Assembly (NCBI GenBank): GCA_018524725.1 | Contig: JAEUWP010000178.1 | Span: forward strand, 62,001-126,000 | Origin: Podaxis mareebaensis | Taxonomy: Eukaryota > Basidiomycota > Agaricomycetes > Agaricales > Agaricaceae | DNA: 64,000 nt | Direction: 5' to 3' | Shown: positions 25,961-35,893 of the stretch, one piece after another | How positions within the stretch are numbered: position 1 is the first letter of the stretch | Layout of the letters: each line of letters starts with the position of its first letter | Position numbers and translations under genes: made by a program | The notes under the pieces: generated by a model | What the model was told of the DNA's origin: nothing | The model's input: only the letters and a program-made list of their open reading frames with translations | Databases searched by the model: none

Positions 25961-28900
25961 CTAGAAGAATTCGACGCCTAATGAAGGTAGGAAGAAGTTA
26001 AACTTCTGCGTGTCGAGATTCTTAGTCAGTAAATCTGCAGGATTTTCAGTTCCTTTAATATTGTATAAGAGGAATTTCTCGTCCTCGAGTAAATTGCAGA
26101 TATAGTGGTACTTAATGTCCACATGTTTTGAACGTTTTTCGGTTACCGGATTTTTTGCCCAAAATACTGAGCCTCGGTTATCACCGAATAAGTGTGGTTT
26201 CTTAATCCTTTCCAGATTAATGCCGATTTCAGTGAGCAGGTTAACTGTCCACTCAATCTGACAACTAGCATCTGACAAAGCCATATATTCGGCTTCTGTT
26301 GATGATAAGGCAATGGTCTTCTGGCGCCAAGATAGCCATGAAATGGCTGCTCCGGCTATTCTAATGAAGAAGCCAGTGACCGATTTTCTGGTTTCTGGAT
26401 CTTGTGCCCAATCAGAATCAGAGAACACATTGATTCCTTCATTTGTTTGCCCATCATAGACAATGGCATATTTAGATGTGCCGTGAAGGTATCGCAAAGT
26501 ATGTAAGCCGGCTTTATAGTGTTCCCATGACGGATTCATCATTTGTTGGGATAACTTGACGACTGCAAAAGCAATATCGGGATGTGATCCAATCATCAAG
26601 TACATCAAAGATCCAACCAATTGTTGGTACTTCTGCCTAAAATTAGCAGATGCCTCATCTTTTGCCGTAGTGAAGACGAAGTCTCTCGGCAATGGAGTTG
26701 ATTTGGCTTTTTCAACCACATTAAATCGTTCTAAAACCTTATCGAGGTAAGGCTGTTGATCAATCATGATCAATAGATTATCACGGTTTCGTGTGATATG
26801 CATTCCTAGGAATTCAGTCAGTTTGCCTAAGAAGCGACATTCCCATTTTTCCATAAATGCTTTTATCTTCTGATGAAGAACTTTCAATCCATGCGGTCCT
26901 AAGAAAGCCGCATCATCCACATAAAGTAGTGCGATGATAAGAGATTTCTCTCGTGTATCGTAGTAATAATAGACTCCGGCATCAAGTGATGCTCGTTTGA
27001 AGCCTAGTTCTTTCATCAAATTCATCACTTCAAGCCACCATTGTCGGCCAGCTTGTTTGAGACCATATAAGGCACGTTTCAAGTGCCATACTTTGGTTTC
27101 TTGTCCTTTTTGGACGAAACCTTCTGGTTGTCGCATATAGATTTCTTCCTTAAGATGTCCGTAGAGATAAGCGGTCTTCATGTCAAGACCAAACATATCC
27201 CAGTCCTCGAGGGCAGCTATCGCAAATAGTAATCGTGCGGTCTCGTACCGGACAACAGGAGAAAAGAGTTCATCGAAGTCAATACCTTCGATTTGTGAGA
27301 ACCCTTGTGTGACTAATCGAGATCTGAATCTGCCATCAGATTTCAGAGTGAATACCCATTGATTACCAATCGCTCTTCTTCCTTTCGGAAGTTCAACAAG
27401 TTCGTAAACTTGTCGTTTCTTTAATGCATCTATTTCCTCAAGACAAGCTTTATACCACTTATCACGGATCTCCTTGGGGAGTTTAGCTAAGTCTTTGAAG
27501 ACTTTAGGGGTATATGACGCATCAATTTTGTTTGCGAAAAGAAAATCGATGAACTGTACTCCTCCTTCTTTGCATAACTTGTTCACGTGATGTACCATCA
27601 TAAGTTCCATTGATGTAGAAGTTTGCAAAGAATCAAGTGTGTGTTCATCAGGTGGCATTTCATTTTCAACATTGGGTAGTGCTACTGGGCTTCGTTTGCG
27701 AATACGCTTAAGTAATGGTTCTCCTTTGGGGGGTATCCATTCGAAGCCTCGATAATTGTGTAGTACTTTCGCCGGATGTTGATCTCCATATATATTTCTG
27801 GGTTTAGAAGGAACCTGACATTCTCTTTGAGGACGTTGATTAGAAGGTGCTTGCCATTGTTGCATCCATGGCAGAGAAGCGGCTTGACGTTTCTGTGCAG
27901 GTTTCATAGGAGAAAACCTAGAAGATGTCGTAGCGGGACCTTGTGGTACCTCACTTTCAGAAGTCCTGGGTACAGGGCTTGATGATTCTTCCCTAAGGGG
28001 TGGATCATCACCACGATTCTCATGATCTTCTAATCTTGGAGACTGAGGAACAGGAGGAGATGCTGTATAAGGGCGATCATCACCTCATTCTTCAAAGTCA
28101 TCCAGAAATGGAGATGAATCTCGATCATCATTCGGATCAACACCTTGCATAGGCGAATGTCTTTGTAGATCAGGATAATCTTTAGGATCAGCGTATTCTA
28201 AATCAGAATCATGATCTTTTCGTGGAAGTTCATGTTGGCTGTCCTTATTGTCATTATCGTCTATATCTGGAGTTCCATTCCAATATCTAGGATCTGGACT
28301 GGACGAAGAGGACGATGGTGGCATTGGAGCTGAAGGTCTTTCCAGTGGTGGTGACCTCGGATTATCCTGTTTAGGGTAAATTATAACCTCGCTTTGAGGT
28401 GTAGGAGTTCTTGATAAAGAACTACGACTACTATTCGATCTATGTTTCTTTTCAGAACATTTAGGAAAGAATTGTTCATTGAAAATAGCAGTTGGCGAAA
28501 TGTAGAGTACATTGCCTTGCAAATGACGCATGAACAAATAATTCTTTCGGTCCGGTGAATATCCCAGGAATGTCATTAATTCCGATTTTGGGGATAGTTT
28601 ATCTTTCTGGACTTCTTTGGGTAAGAACACATAAGCGCCACATCCAAAGGTTCTGAATTTAGAAACATCTGGTTTAACACCTGTCAAAACTTCTTGAGGG
28701 GTTTTCCAATCTAGGCGCAACATAGGAGTGCGATTGTAAAGATAACAAGCTGTATCAATCGCAAATTCCCACCAACCATCTGGAATACAAGCATGATGCC
28801 GCATGGCTTCAGCTTTATCCATTAAAGTACAGTTGAGGCATTCCACTCTACCATTTTGTTGGTGAGCATGTGGAGCGCTTGTCACATGGATAATCCCTTG

Positions 28901-31900
28901 AGAGCGTAAGAGAGCTTGTAAGCTTTCCTTGACGTATTCTCCTCCTCAATCAGTATGTAAGAACTTTACTGGACCGCCAATATGTTTATTGACTAAGGTC
29001 AAGAAATTCTTCATTACTGTGGGAGCTTTGGATTTCTTGCAAAGCAAGTGAACCCAAGCGTTTGAGGAGAAGTCATCCAAAATAGTCATTACCCATTTAT
29101 ATTTACGGTAACTAACTTTAGGCATTTCTAAAAGATCCGAGTGGATCCTTTCTAGAGGCCTGGACACTCTCTCGAAGTTTATATTAAAGCTTTTCTGATG
29201 CATTTTTCCCATAGCGCAACCTTTACATGGTTTCATGCTATTTTTGGGAATTTCTACATGAGGAAAGCCGATCGTATTTGTCTCAAAGTGTTTGAGGATA
29301 CGATCTGACGGGTGTCCCATCCTGTTATGAAGGATGTTGTATTCTGGTACAGTACTAGTTGCAAACACATGCATATCGTCATGCGTTTTTATGATTTTAC
29401 TCTTCACATAATGAAGGGTAGGTGAACAACCTATCATTGGTTGCACAACTAGTATCGGCTCGTTCAAGGAGTCGTTGACACGTGAGCAGATATCAGTGGT
29501 TTCTATTTTAGCTCCAGCCTTGGCGAGCTGATCAACTGATAACAATCGATCTCCACTACCTTGTAAGTAATGCACCAGATATAAATAGGAATGATTGAGT
29601 ATCCGAGTGCCGTTATCTGTATTAACCACGGTTTCAATTAAGACGGTACTGTGTCCTGGTGATATCATTGGATCACCAGCGGTGTATACAGTTATAGGAT
29701 CAGGGTAATATTGGAAGTCAATGAAGTCTTCCATATATGGCATATAATGGCCAGATGCTCCTGAATCTAATAACCAGATAGCGTTATACTCATCCATTCT
29801 TATTATTCCTTCATCAGGAAGATTGTTGATCTTAGAGGATTTCGGACTAGGAGGTTCATGCACAGAATGAATGACATTGAAGCGAGATGTGCTTGTGCAC
29901 ATCGCTATGTGTTCTGTACATGATCCATCGCAAAAATTAACATTGTCCAAAGCTATGAGCCACCTAAGTATCCATTCCCTTGACAGTAGGTGCTCATCTC
30001 CTCTTCCTCCTTCTGTCCTGTGTGGACGACCCTCTAAACCTCGCGACATTTGGCCTTGGCGTGGCGCTTCTTGCCGAGCTTGCCCTTCTTCTTCCCAAGA
30101 GGAAGTGTCGTGACCAGTCTGAGTATGGAGGTGATCAGCATCAGATGATGGTGATAAGATATGGATTACATACCCCATAGCCTTCTTCTTCTCGAAGTCG
30201 CTATCAGCATCACTCGTGTTGTCAGCATCATAATCTACGTCAGAAAGATGACGTGGGCCGTTGACAAGAGGCAGGCGATCTTCGACGTCACTCCCGACGA
30301 GATCAATCTCATCATTGGGATGAGACACTCCGGGAAGTCGTGGTGAAGAAGGTGGTGCAGGCAGAACATCGACCGACGAGGTCGAAGGCGCCATCGCTTC
30401 ATCCCATTCGCATTCTGTTAAACCTATTGAGTAAAGGTATTCACGATCTGTAGGATCAAGTGGATAACCTTCAGGGTTCTTGTCGATCACAGCAAGCACT
30501 TCTTGCAAGGCATGAGAGCTTTGTTCTCCCTGTTGGGTAACAAGGAAATGAATAAGCCGTAATCGACCAATAGGGTTAACACATACTTTAGGATCGACTT
30601 TGCAAGTATCCTGTATGACACCAAAATGAATTAATTGGTTCATCAGATCTTGATAGAAGCGACCTATGTGTGGGATGTAGCATTCCCCTTGAACCTTGGG
30701 CTTCTTCTTGAAGTGAAGTTCACATGCCTTCTTCTGCTTCTCTTCCTCGTGTTCATGAAGAGCTTCTTCGACGACGTCATACAGCTTTTTGGCACGCTGC
30801 ATGGAGGGCGCAGTCTTCTTGGGTGGATTTTTAGTCCATTTTCCCATATGGACACGTCAAGAATAGGTGCCTACCTCGACTGGATGACCGGGTGGAAGAA
30901 GACCTGAGTGTCCCGGAAGTGGCGGGAACTCTTCGTCAAAGTTCTTTGCTTTCTCGGATGCATCATCTAGCGACATGAGGAGAAGGGTTTCCTCAATTAA
31001 GTCTTGTACGCTTCGTTTGGTAGGAGCACGATGAAGCTTACGAGTGCGGTTGATGTCGTGATAGCATTGGGTGCGAATCTTCTGTTCCTCTTGAATCTGA
31101 TCCAGCGACTTAGTCGCTGTATCAGTCCGTTGATGTTTCATTGCTTGAAGAGTTTCGTGTGCCTCCTGTGCGAGATTGATTATCTCAAGCTCAAGAATAG
31201 CAGTAAAACAGAGGTTACTCGCCTCTATTTTAGACTCTTCGAACTTACGTTTCTCCTGCAAGGCAGAAGAGTAAGTCGGAGCAATGGGAACAGGATTTTG
31301 AGATCGTACCCGTCGAGAAAGTGAGGGAAGCAGGGGACGATCCTGCAGAACCATAGCAGCCAGGCATTGTTGGACCAAAGCCTGAGGCAGAACGCGAGGT
31401 GCATTCACTTGCAGCCTCTGGATTCGATCTAAGAGGTCGAATGGGTGCATATTGGGACCTGTGTAAGGTCTACCAGCACCAGCAGGGGGAAGTGGAGGTG
31501 CCGCTGCTAGGTGAGCAGGTGCAGCAAAACCCGCCATGGAATCGGCTGGTTTAGCTGAGGCGTTAGGGGACTTCTTCTTCTTGGGAGCCCTCTTCTTCTT
31601 CGGCTTGACAGTCTGCCATTGACCAGGCTGACCGCTTTGTTGGCCTTGAGGCTTGGGACCATTGGAGGTTTTATCCCGGCCGACAGGCTGAGGGATAAAT
31701 CAACTCCAAGGTGGACCTGGACAAGACTTGTTCCAGGTGGAAGGACCGCCTTGGTCATTGGGAAGTTTAGCTTTGTTAGCAGATTGAGCATTGGCGAGGT
31801 GAGTGGACATTTTGTTACGTCCATTCCGCTGAGCCCATTCAGCATTTAAAGCATCTGCAACCACTCGCCATGTTAAGGCTTTGATTGTGGTATTATTGGT

Positions 31901-32422
31901 CAACAACGATTGTCGGACCGAGTCCCAGTCATCCGGAATAGCTGAAAGAAGAACCATAGCTCTGAGAACCTCAGGGATGGCAGCAGTAGCTTCCTCAACC
32001 TGAGTGAAGAGAGTTGCCATTTTGGCAATATCAACCGCAATATCTCTTTTGCCAATGATTCTCTTCTTCAAAGCTCTGGTAAACAAGCCATAGACATTTG
32101 CTGGGCCTAATGTTCCAAATTGGGTTTGGAGATAGGTCCATAAGTCCTCTGGGTCTGATTTGCCATGAAGCAGCATGGAGTCAGGCAATGTGTTTTCGAT
32201 GATCGATAGAGCTTGTGCTCTCATCTGATTTTGCCGTGCTTCCTCCGCTGTGTTATCATTGGCAGGTTCTGTCGCTGTTCCATTGGTCAAGGACCAGCCT
32301 GTTTCCGTGGAACTGGTAACACTAATTAGGGAAAGTGCACCTTGAAGACAATGAGCCCAGAACTTGTAGTTAGAGGGGCCCTCAAGTTTAGGGAGGGAAG
32401 AAGTAGCAATAGTCGAAGCCAT
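25961..32422 (-). pseudogene. Copia gag-pol, one frame with four TGA stops
   Basis: A single reading frame of 2,154 codons from ATG 32422 to TAG 25961, interrupted only by TGA at 31702-31700, 30859-30857, 28948-28946 and 28087-28085. Gag opens with LPKLEGPSNYKFWAHCLQ. The aspartic protease motif LLDSGASGHY lies near 29767, residue about 886. The integrase zinc-binding region has MGHPSDRILKH and CKGCAMGK; catalytic blocks are HSDLLEMP, TD-stop-GGEY and QQNGRVE. The reverse transcriptase core has YVDD at 26912-26923. RNase H has KTIALSSTEAEYMA and KHVDIKYH. No canonical CCHC zinc knuckle is visible. About 550 residues between gag and protease are unusually long and unassigned. No frameshift was found. 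Confidence 0.92.
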
Positions 32423-32598
32423 ATTCAATGTATCAAAGAAATTGGCAGATAGAAAATCGACTAAGCAATGTAAAAAGGGGTATTAGTATAACGTTGCATA
32501 CAGATAACAATTGAAGGTAGAAAAAGGCTTTGTCCCAAGACGTCTTTTTCTCAATCCTAAATTAATAGGAGAGAATCCTCGGAAGGAGAGTCTCGGGA

Positions 32599-32607
32599 CC
32601 CATAACC
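32599..32607 (-). other. Probable primer binding site
   Basis: On the element strand the bases next to the 5' LTR read GGTTATGGG. The complement CCCATAACC matches the anticodon loop and 3' anticodon stem of initiator tRNA-Met. This implies priming by a cleaved half tRNA, as known for Drosophila copia and yeast Ty5, rather than by a tRNA 3' end. The match is short and the tRNA sequence is from general knowledge. Confidence 0.5.
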
Positions 32608-33256
32608 TGTCGAGGGGAGAACAGTTGCTACTACACAAGCATAGCGTCAGTGGAGAGTAAACCAGTTACTCACAATCCGAGTACGATTGAACAGGAAATT
32701 GATTGTAAATATGAGGAAATGGAGAGTCTTGAGGTGTACCAGAAAAAAGTATACCGAGTTGATGATAGCGAGGAATGTTGAGCTTCTAGTAGCTGAGAAG
32801 TCGAGTAGACGAGGAATGTAGAACTCCAGTGAAGAAAGTATGCTACTACATGAAGGTTTAAATACTGTAGAGCTACGACACTGGGTCAAGGGTGAGATAC
32901 ATGCATGAGTAAGTAAACATAAGGCATATGCGTGTATAACATGAAGAATGTGCATGTAAAAGATAAAATAAGAAAGAACATGACTCTACTGTATGTTACA
33001 GGAGTCATCCGCAGTCAAAGAACGTTTCTACAAGTCATAATCCATGAGGATATGAGTAATACTAACACAGGCCGTACGTCTACATATGTGTATAAAAGTA
33101 TTAATAGAAACGGATCAATCTAAACATAGCACGAAGCTATGGAGGGTTCCAAAAATATACAAGCTCTGTCAATGCAGAGTGTACGCGTCGAGGATTCAGC
33201 ATGTATTGCCGATGGCAAGTATACGCGTAAGTGTAATGCTGATTAATTCCTCAACA
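32608..33256 (-). repeat. Copia 5' LTR
   Basis: 649 bp with the same ends as the 3' LTR and no length difference, so no indels separate the two. Directly followed on the right by the GAAAA duplication. In the element's orientation it should carry the promoter; I could not assign a TATA box with confidence. Confidence 0.95.
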
Positions 33257-33261
33257 GAAAA
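33257..33261. repeat. Target site duplication GAAAA, right copy
   Basis: Identical to 25272-25276. Joining 25276 directly to 33262 keeps the F-box frame: CTT GAA AAC TTG, encoding L-E-N-L. Confidence 0.9.
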
Positions 33262-34064
33262 CTTGCTTATACGTGCAGAGGTCATGGACAGAGTCTGGTC
33301 CAACAGTTTCCCAGTATGGTCCCACAGAGAGAAACACGAAGGCGCGGTTCCTACGGAAACGCCACGGTGCTTGGGAATGGGCCCCTACGTAGTCCTGGAA
33401 CAAAAGCCACTCAGGTACTCGTGGTATCATGCGGAACATATGGAGAAGCCTATCTACATTTACGACGCGACCACCAGTCTCAGATCGCGACAACAGCACG
33501 TACTGGCACTCCGAGATTTCTATGTAGAGCGTGGAAGAGATGCTTGCTTCATCGCGCATATACTCAACGACGCAGAAGGACCAGTAGATACCCAGGCTGC
33601 ATATCAACTGTGAGAATGGTCGATCCTTTAATGGGACCAAACGACACTAACAATCGAAAGGCAGGTCGTCAGTGTCGAACCCCAAGTCACCGGCTCTTTG
33701 GCGGTCTTCAACCGAGTAGTGGAACAGATATCTCCTTTGGACGACGAGCATCTAGAGCCAGAAAGGCTCAGGATTTTGAATCGTCACCTATTATTTCTCC
33801 AGTACCCTCCGAAGCCCGGTTTCTCTCGGGGTGAAACAGTCCTATTGAATATCGCGACAGGAAAACAAGCCCATCTCTTACCTCCTGCAAGTAGCGAATT
33901 GTTACGACCAGCCCAAGCAGTTGACTAATTAGCCCCTTTTCAGGTTGACCAACCTGAGCCTACTTATGAAGCTGGGATCCCACACCGCTACCACGTTGAT
34001 CCCTTCATCACACCTTCGCATTACATTCAGGTGGTCAACTCAAGGGAGATCAGCTTCTACGACC

Positions 34065-34068
34065 TTAA
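34065..34068. repeat. TTAA target duplication, left copy
   Basis: TTAA directly precedes the foldback element; the same four bases follow it at 34719-34722. Because CTTAAG is itself a palindrome the border could shift by a base, but TTAA is the simplest reading. Confidence 0.75.
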
Positions 34069-34718
34069 GTATGGCGTCATATTGGCCTAAAAATTATTTA
34101 CATCCCGCGCAGACTTGTCCTTAGCCCGCGCAGAGTTTGTATATAAAGTTATTATGCTATTGATCCGAGAAATACAAGTAATTATGTCTACAAGTCTGTC
34201 CGGGCTTCGATATATCTCAAGTAGAATTCTGCGCAGGTAAACTGGAGTCTGCGTGGTCAAGTTAAACTCTGCGCGCGTGACAATTGAACTCTGTGTGCAC
34301 GAAGTTGAGCTTTGCACAGCCAAGTTAAAGTCTGCGCGCATCACAATTAACTCTGCGCGGCCAAATTGTACTCTGCATGGCCAAGTTGAACTCTGCGCGC
34401 GGAATTGAAATGTGATGAAATTGTGACGCGCGCAGAGTTCAATTGTGATGCACACAGACTTTAACTTGGCCGTGCAGAGCTCAACTTCATGCACAGTGTT
34501 CAATTATCACGCGCGCAGAGTTTAACTTGACCACGCAGACTCCAGTTTACCTGCGCAGAATTCTACTTGAGATATATCGAAGCCCGGACAGACTTGTAGA
34601 CATAATTACTTGTATTTCTCGGATCAATAGCATAATAACTTTATATACAAATTCTGCGCGGGCTAAGGACAAGTCTGCGCGGGATGTAAATAATTTTTAG
34701 GCCAATATGACGCCATAC
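34069..34718. mobile_element. 650-bp foldback (MITE-like) element with TTAA duplications
   Basis: The terminal arms 34069-34280 and 34507-34718 are inverted copies of 212 bp with one mismatch; further imperfect pairing extends toward the centre near 34414. The ends read GTATGGCGTCATATTGG. The interior holds a run of related 25-30 bp units built on CTCTGCGCGCG and AGTTGAACT words, alternating in orientation between the arms. No transposase can be read; the 138-codon minus-strand frame inside is a by-product of the repeats. TTAA target duplication is characteristic of piggyBac-type transposases, but the GTAT ends do not match the usual CCC start, so the mobilising family is open. It sits in the coding sequence of the F-box gene. 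Confidence 0.85.
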
Positions 34719-34722
34719 TTAA
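34719..34722. repeat. TTAA target duplication, right copy
   Basis: Joining 34068 to 34723 restores GAC CTT AAG GAG GTC, so the F-box protein frame runs D-L-K-E-V without change. Confidence 0.75.
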
Positions 34723-35317
34723 GGAGGTCCTTGAGACGAGCCCAACATCCGAATCCGACCGCAGGACACTAAGACCAAGCCACTCTGACAAGATCCCCTT
34801 AGGCCTCCTCCGCAACATCTGTATCATTCCTCGATCTTCGTCTTCTTTCGTGATGTTCGGGATACAAACACTTGGAAATGTCCTTTTTGCACGAGTCCTA
34901 ACAATCCACCTCGGGTCTCCTACGTCGGCCGAAGGATCCAGCACAAATAACATTCGCATTCATGTTAATTCTGCTATACACGAATTATGGGGGCGCGTAC
35001 AAAAGGTTACCATACCTCCAGTTTCTACTTCGTCCGGGACCGCACTAGGCGTTATTTTCTTGAAAAATTATTCACCCATGACCCGACGTTGGGAGGGACG
35101 TTGTATGTCTATCCGAATCACGCTAGGGTCATCCTCACTTGAACCCGATTTTCTAATTTCACGGATTCACGTTGTGGACGCTCTTCGCGATGGATTCATC
35201 TTTCATGGATTTGATCCCTACGCCGGAAGGATCCTTGCTGCACATATCGACTTTTCACAGTCCGAGGGTCCGGTACAGCACCTTTTAGCGTTGGATTTCC
35301 TGCCAAGCAGAAAGTAA

Positions 35318-35893
35318 CGTCTAGTTTCTGTCCGTATTCAAATTATATACCTTAGAGGTTCCTTACATAGAGTGAAATTTAACGAGGTCTCAATCATCCA
35401 AATTATTAGCATTCTCGTAAAAGGACGTGACTGCGTACTTAGAACATCAGAATACGTAAAGGCAGGGTTAGACTATAAAAGGATGCGGTCATGAATGAAA
35501 TTCGTCAAACGCTTCCATTGGAACATGTGGATAAACTAAATATTAGAACCGATGAATCCTAGACAAGTGATGGAGAGAACAAAAAACAAAGCACGCCGAC
35601 AATGGAGCAAACAGGTGCAAGGCGACAGCAAAAAGAGCAATATAGACAGCACGAACGGATTGACAGATCAGCAAAGATGGAGACAAAAACCGAAAACATG
35701 GGTCGTGACAGATGGATGATAGAAACATTAAGGAAAGTCGTAAAGGAGTGTGATCGTAACGTTTGAAGAGGATAGACAAATTGTGCTGGAAAAATGACAT
35801 AGACGAAAGAGTAGGAAGTAAATGCAAACCGAAACACGATGAGATGAAATAATTATGCAGTTGATAGACCCTAACAATTGAATGACTGCGGCA
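35318..35893. other. Intergenic between convergent genes
   Basis: 575 bp between the end of the F-box relic (plus) and the end of the kinase gene (minus). It should hold both 3' ends. A TATAAAAG word at about 35473 has no gene downstream. Overlapping minus frames at 35543-35837 show no motif. Confidence 0.5.

Larger units (their letters stand above)
25277..33256 (-). mobile_element. Ty1/copia LTR retrotransposon, near full length
   Basis: A 7,980-bp element bounded by two 649-bp direct LTRs and flanked by GAAAA duplications. It reads on the minus strand, so the 5' LTR is at 32608-33256 and the 3' LTR at 25277-25925. Inside are a primer site next to the 5' LTR, a purine tract next to the 3' LTR, and one gag-pol frame. 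Domain order is gag, protease, integrase, reverse transcriptase, RNase H, which defines Ty1/copia (Ty3/gypsy has integrase last). It is inserted antisense to the host F-box gene. LTR identity is 635/649. Four TGA codons break the frame, so this copy is not autonomous as it stands. Confidence 0.95.
25005..35317 (+). pseudogene. F-box protein gene broken by two mobile elements
   Basis: Exon 1 (25005-25089) encodes an N-terminal F-box: FPLPDDILVEILAYLSPSD then IVCARQ. F-box proteins link substrates to the Skp1-cullin ubiquitin ligase. Exon 2 starts at 25152 (ACRCLYYVSKQRVLWLITL) and is interrupted after LDLE by the copia element. Coding resumes at 33257 as ENLLIRAEVMDRVWS. Introns are read at 33610-33660 and 33891-33932. 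The frame is interrupted again at 34069 by a foldback element and resumes at KEVLETSPTSE, ending LLALDFLPSRK, stop 35315-35317. Leaving out both elements plus one target duplication each gives continuous frame. The one further lesion seen is an in-frame TGA at 25212-25214. The downstream half resembles the C-terminal regions of Agaricomycete F-box families. It cannot be expressed intact. Confidence 0.85.

Noticed and set aside
34087..34503. 138-codon minus-strand frame inside the foldback element
   Set aside because: Its repeating RAEFNL-like words come directly from the internal DNA repeat; it is not a transposase.
35473..35560. TATAAAAG followed by a short ATG frame
   Set aside because: The frame is only about 22 codons and lies between two converging 3' ends.
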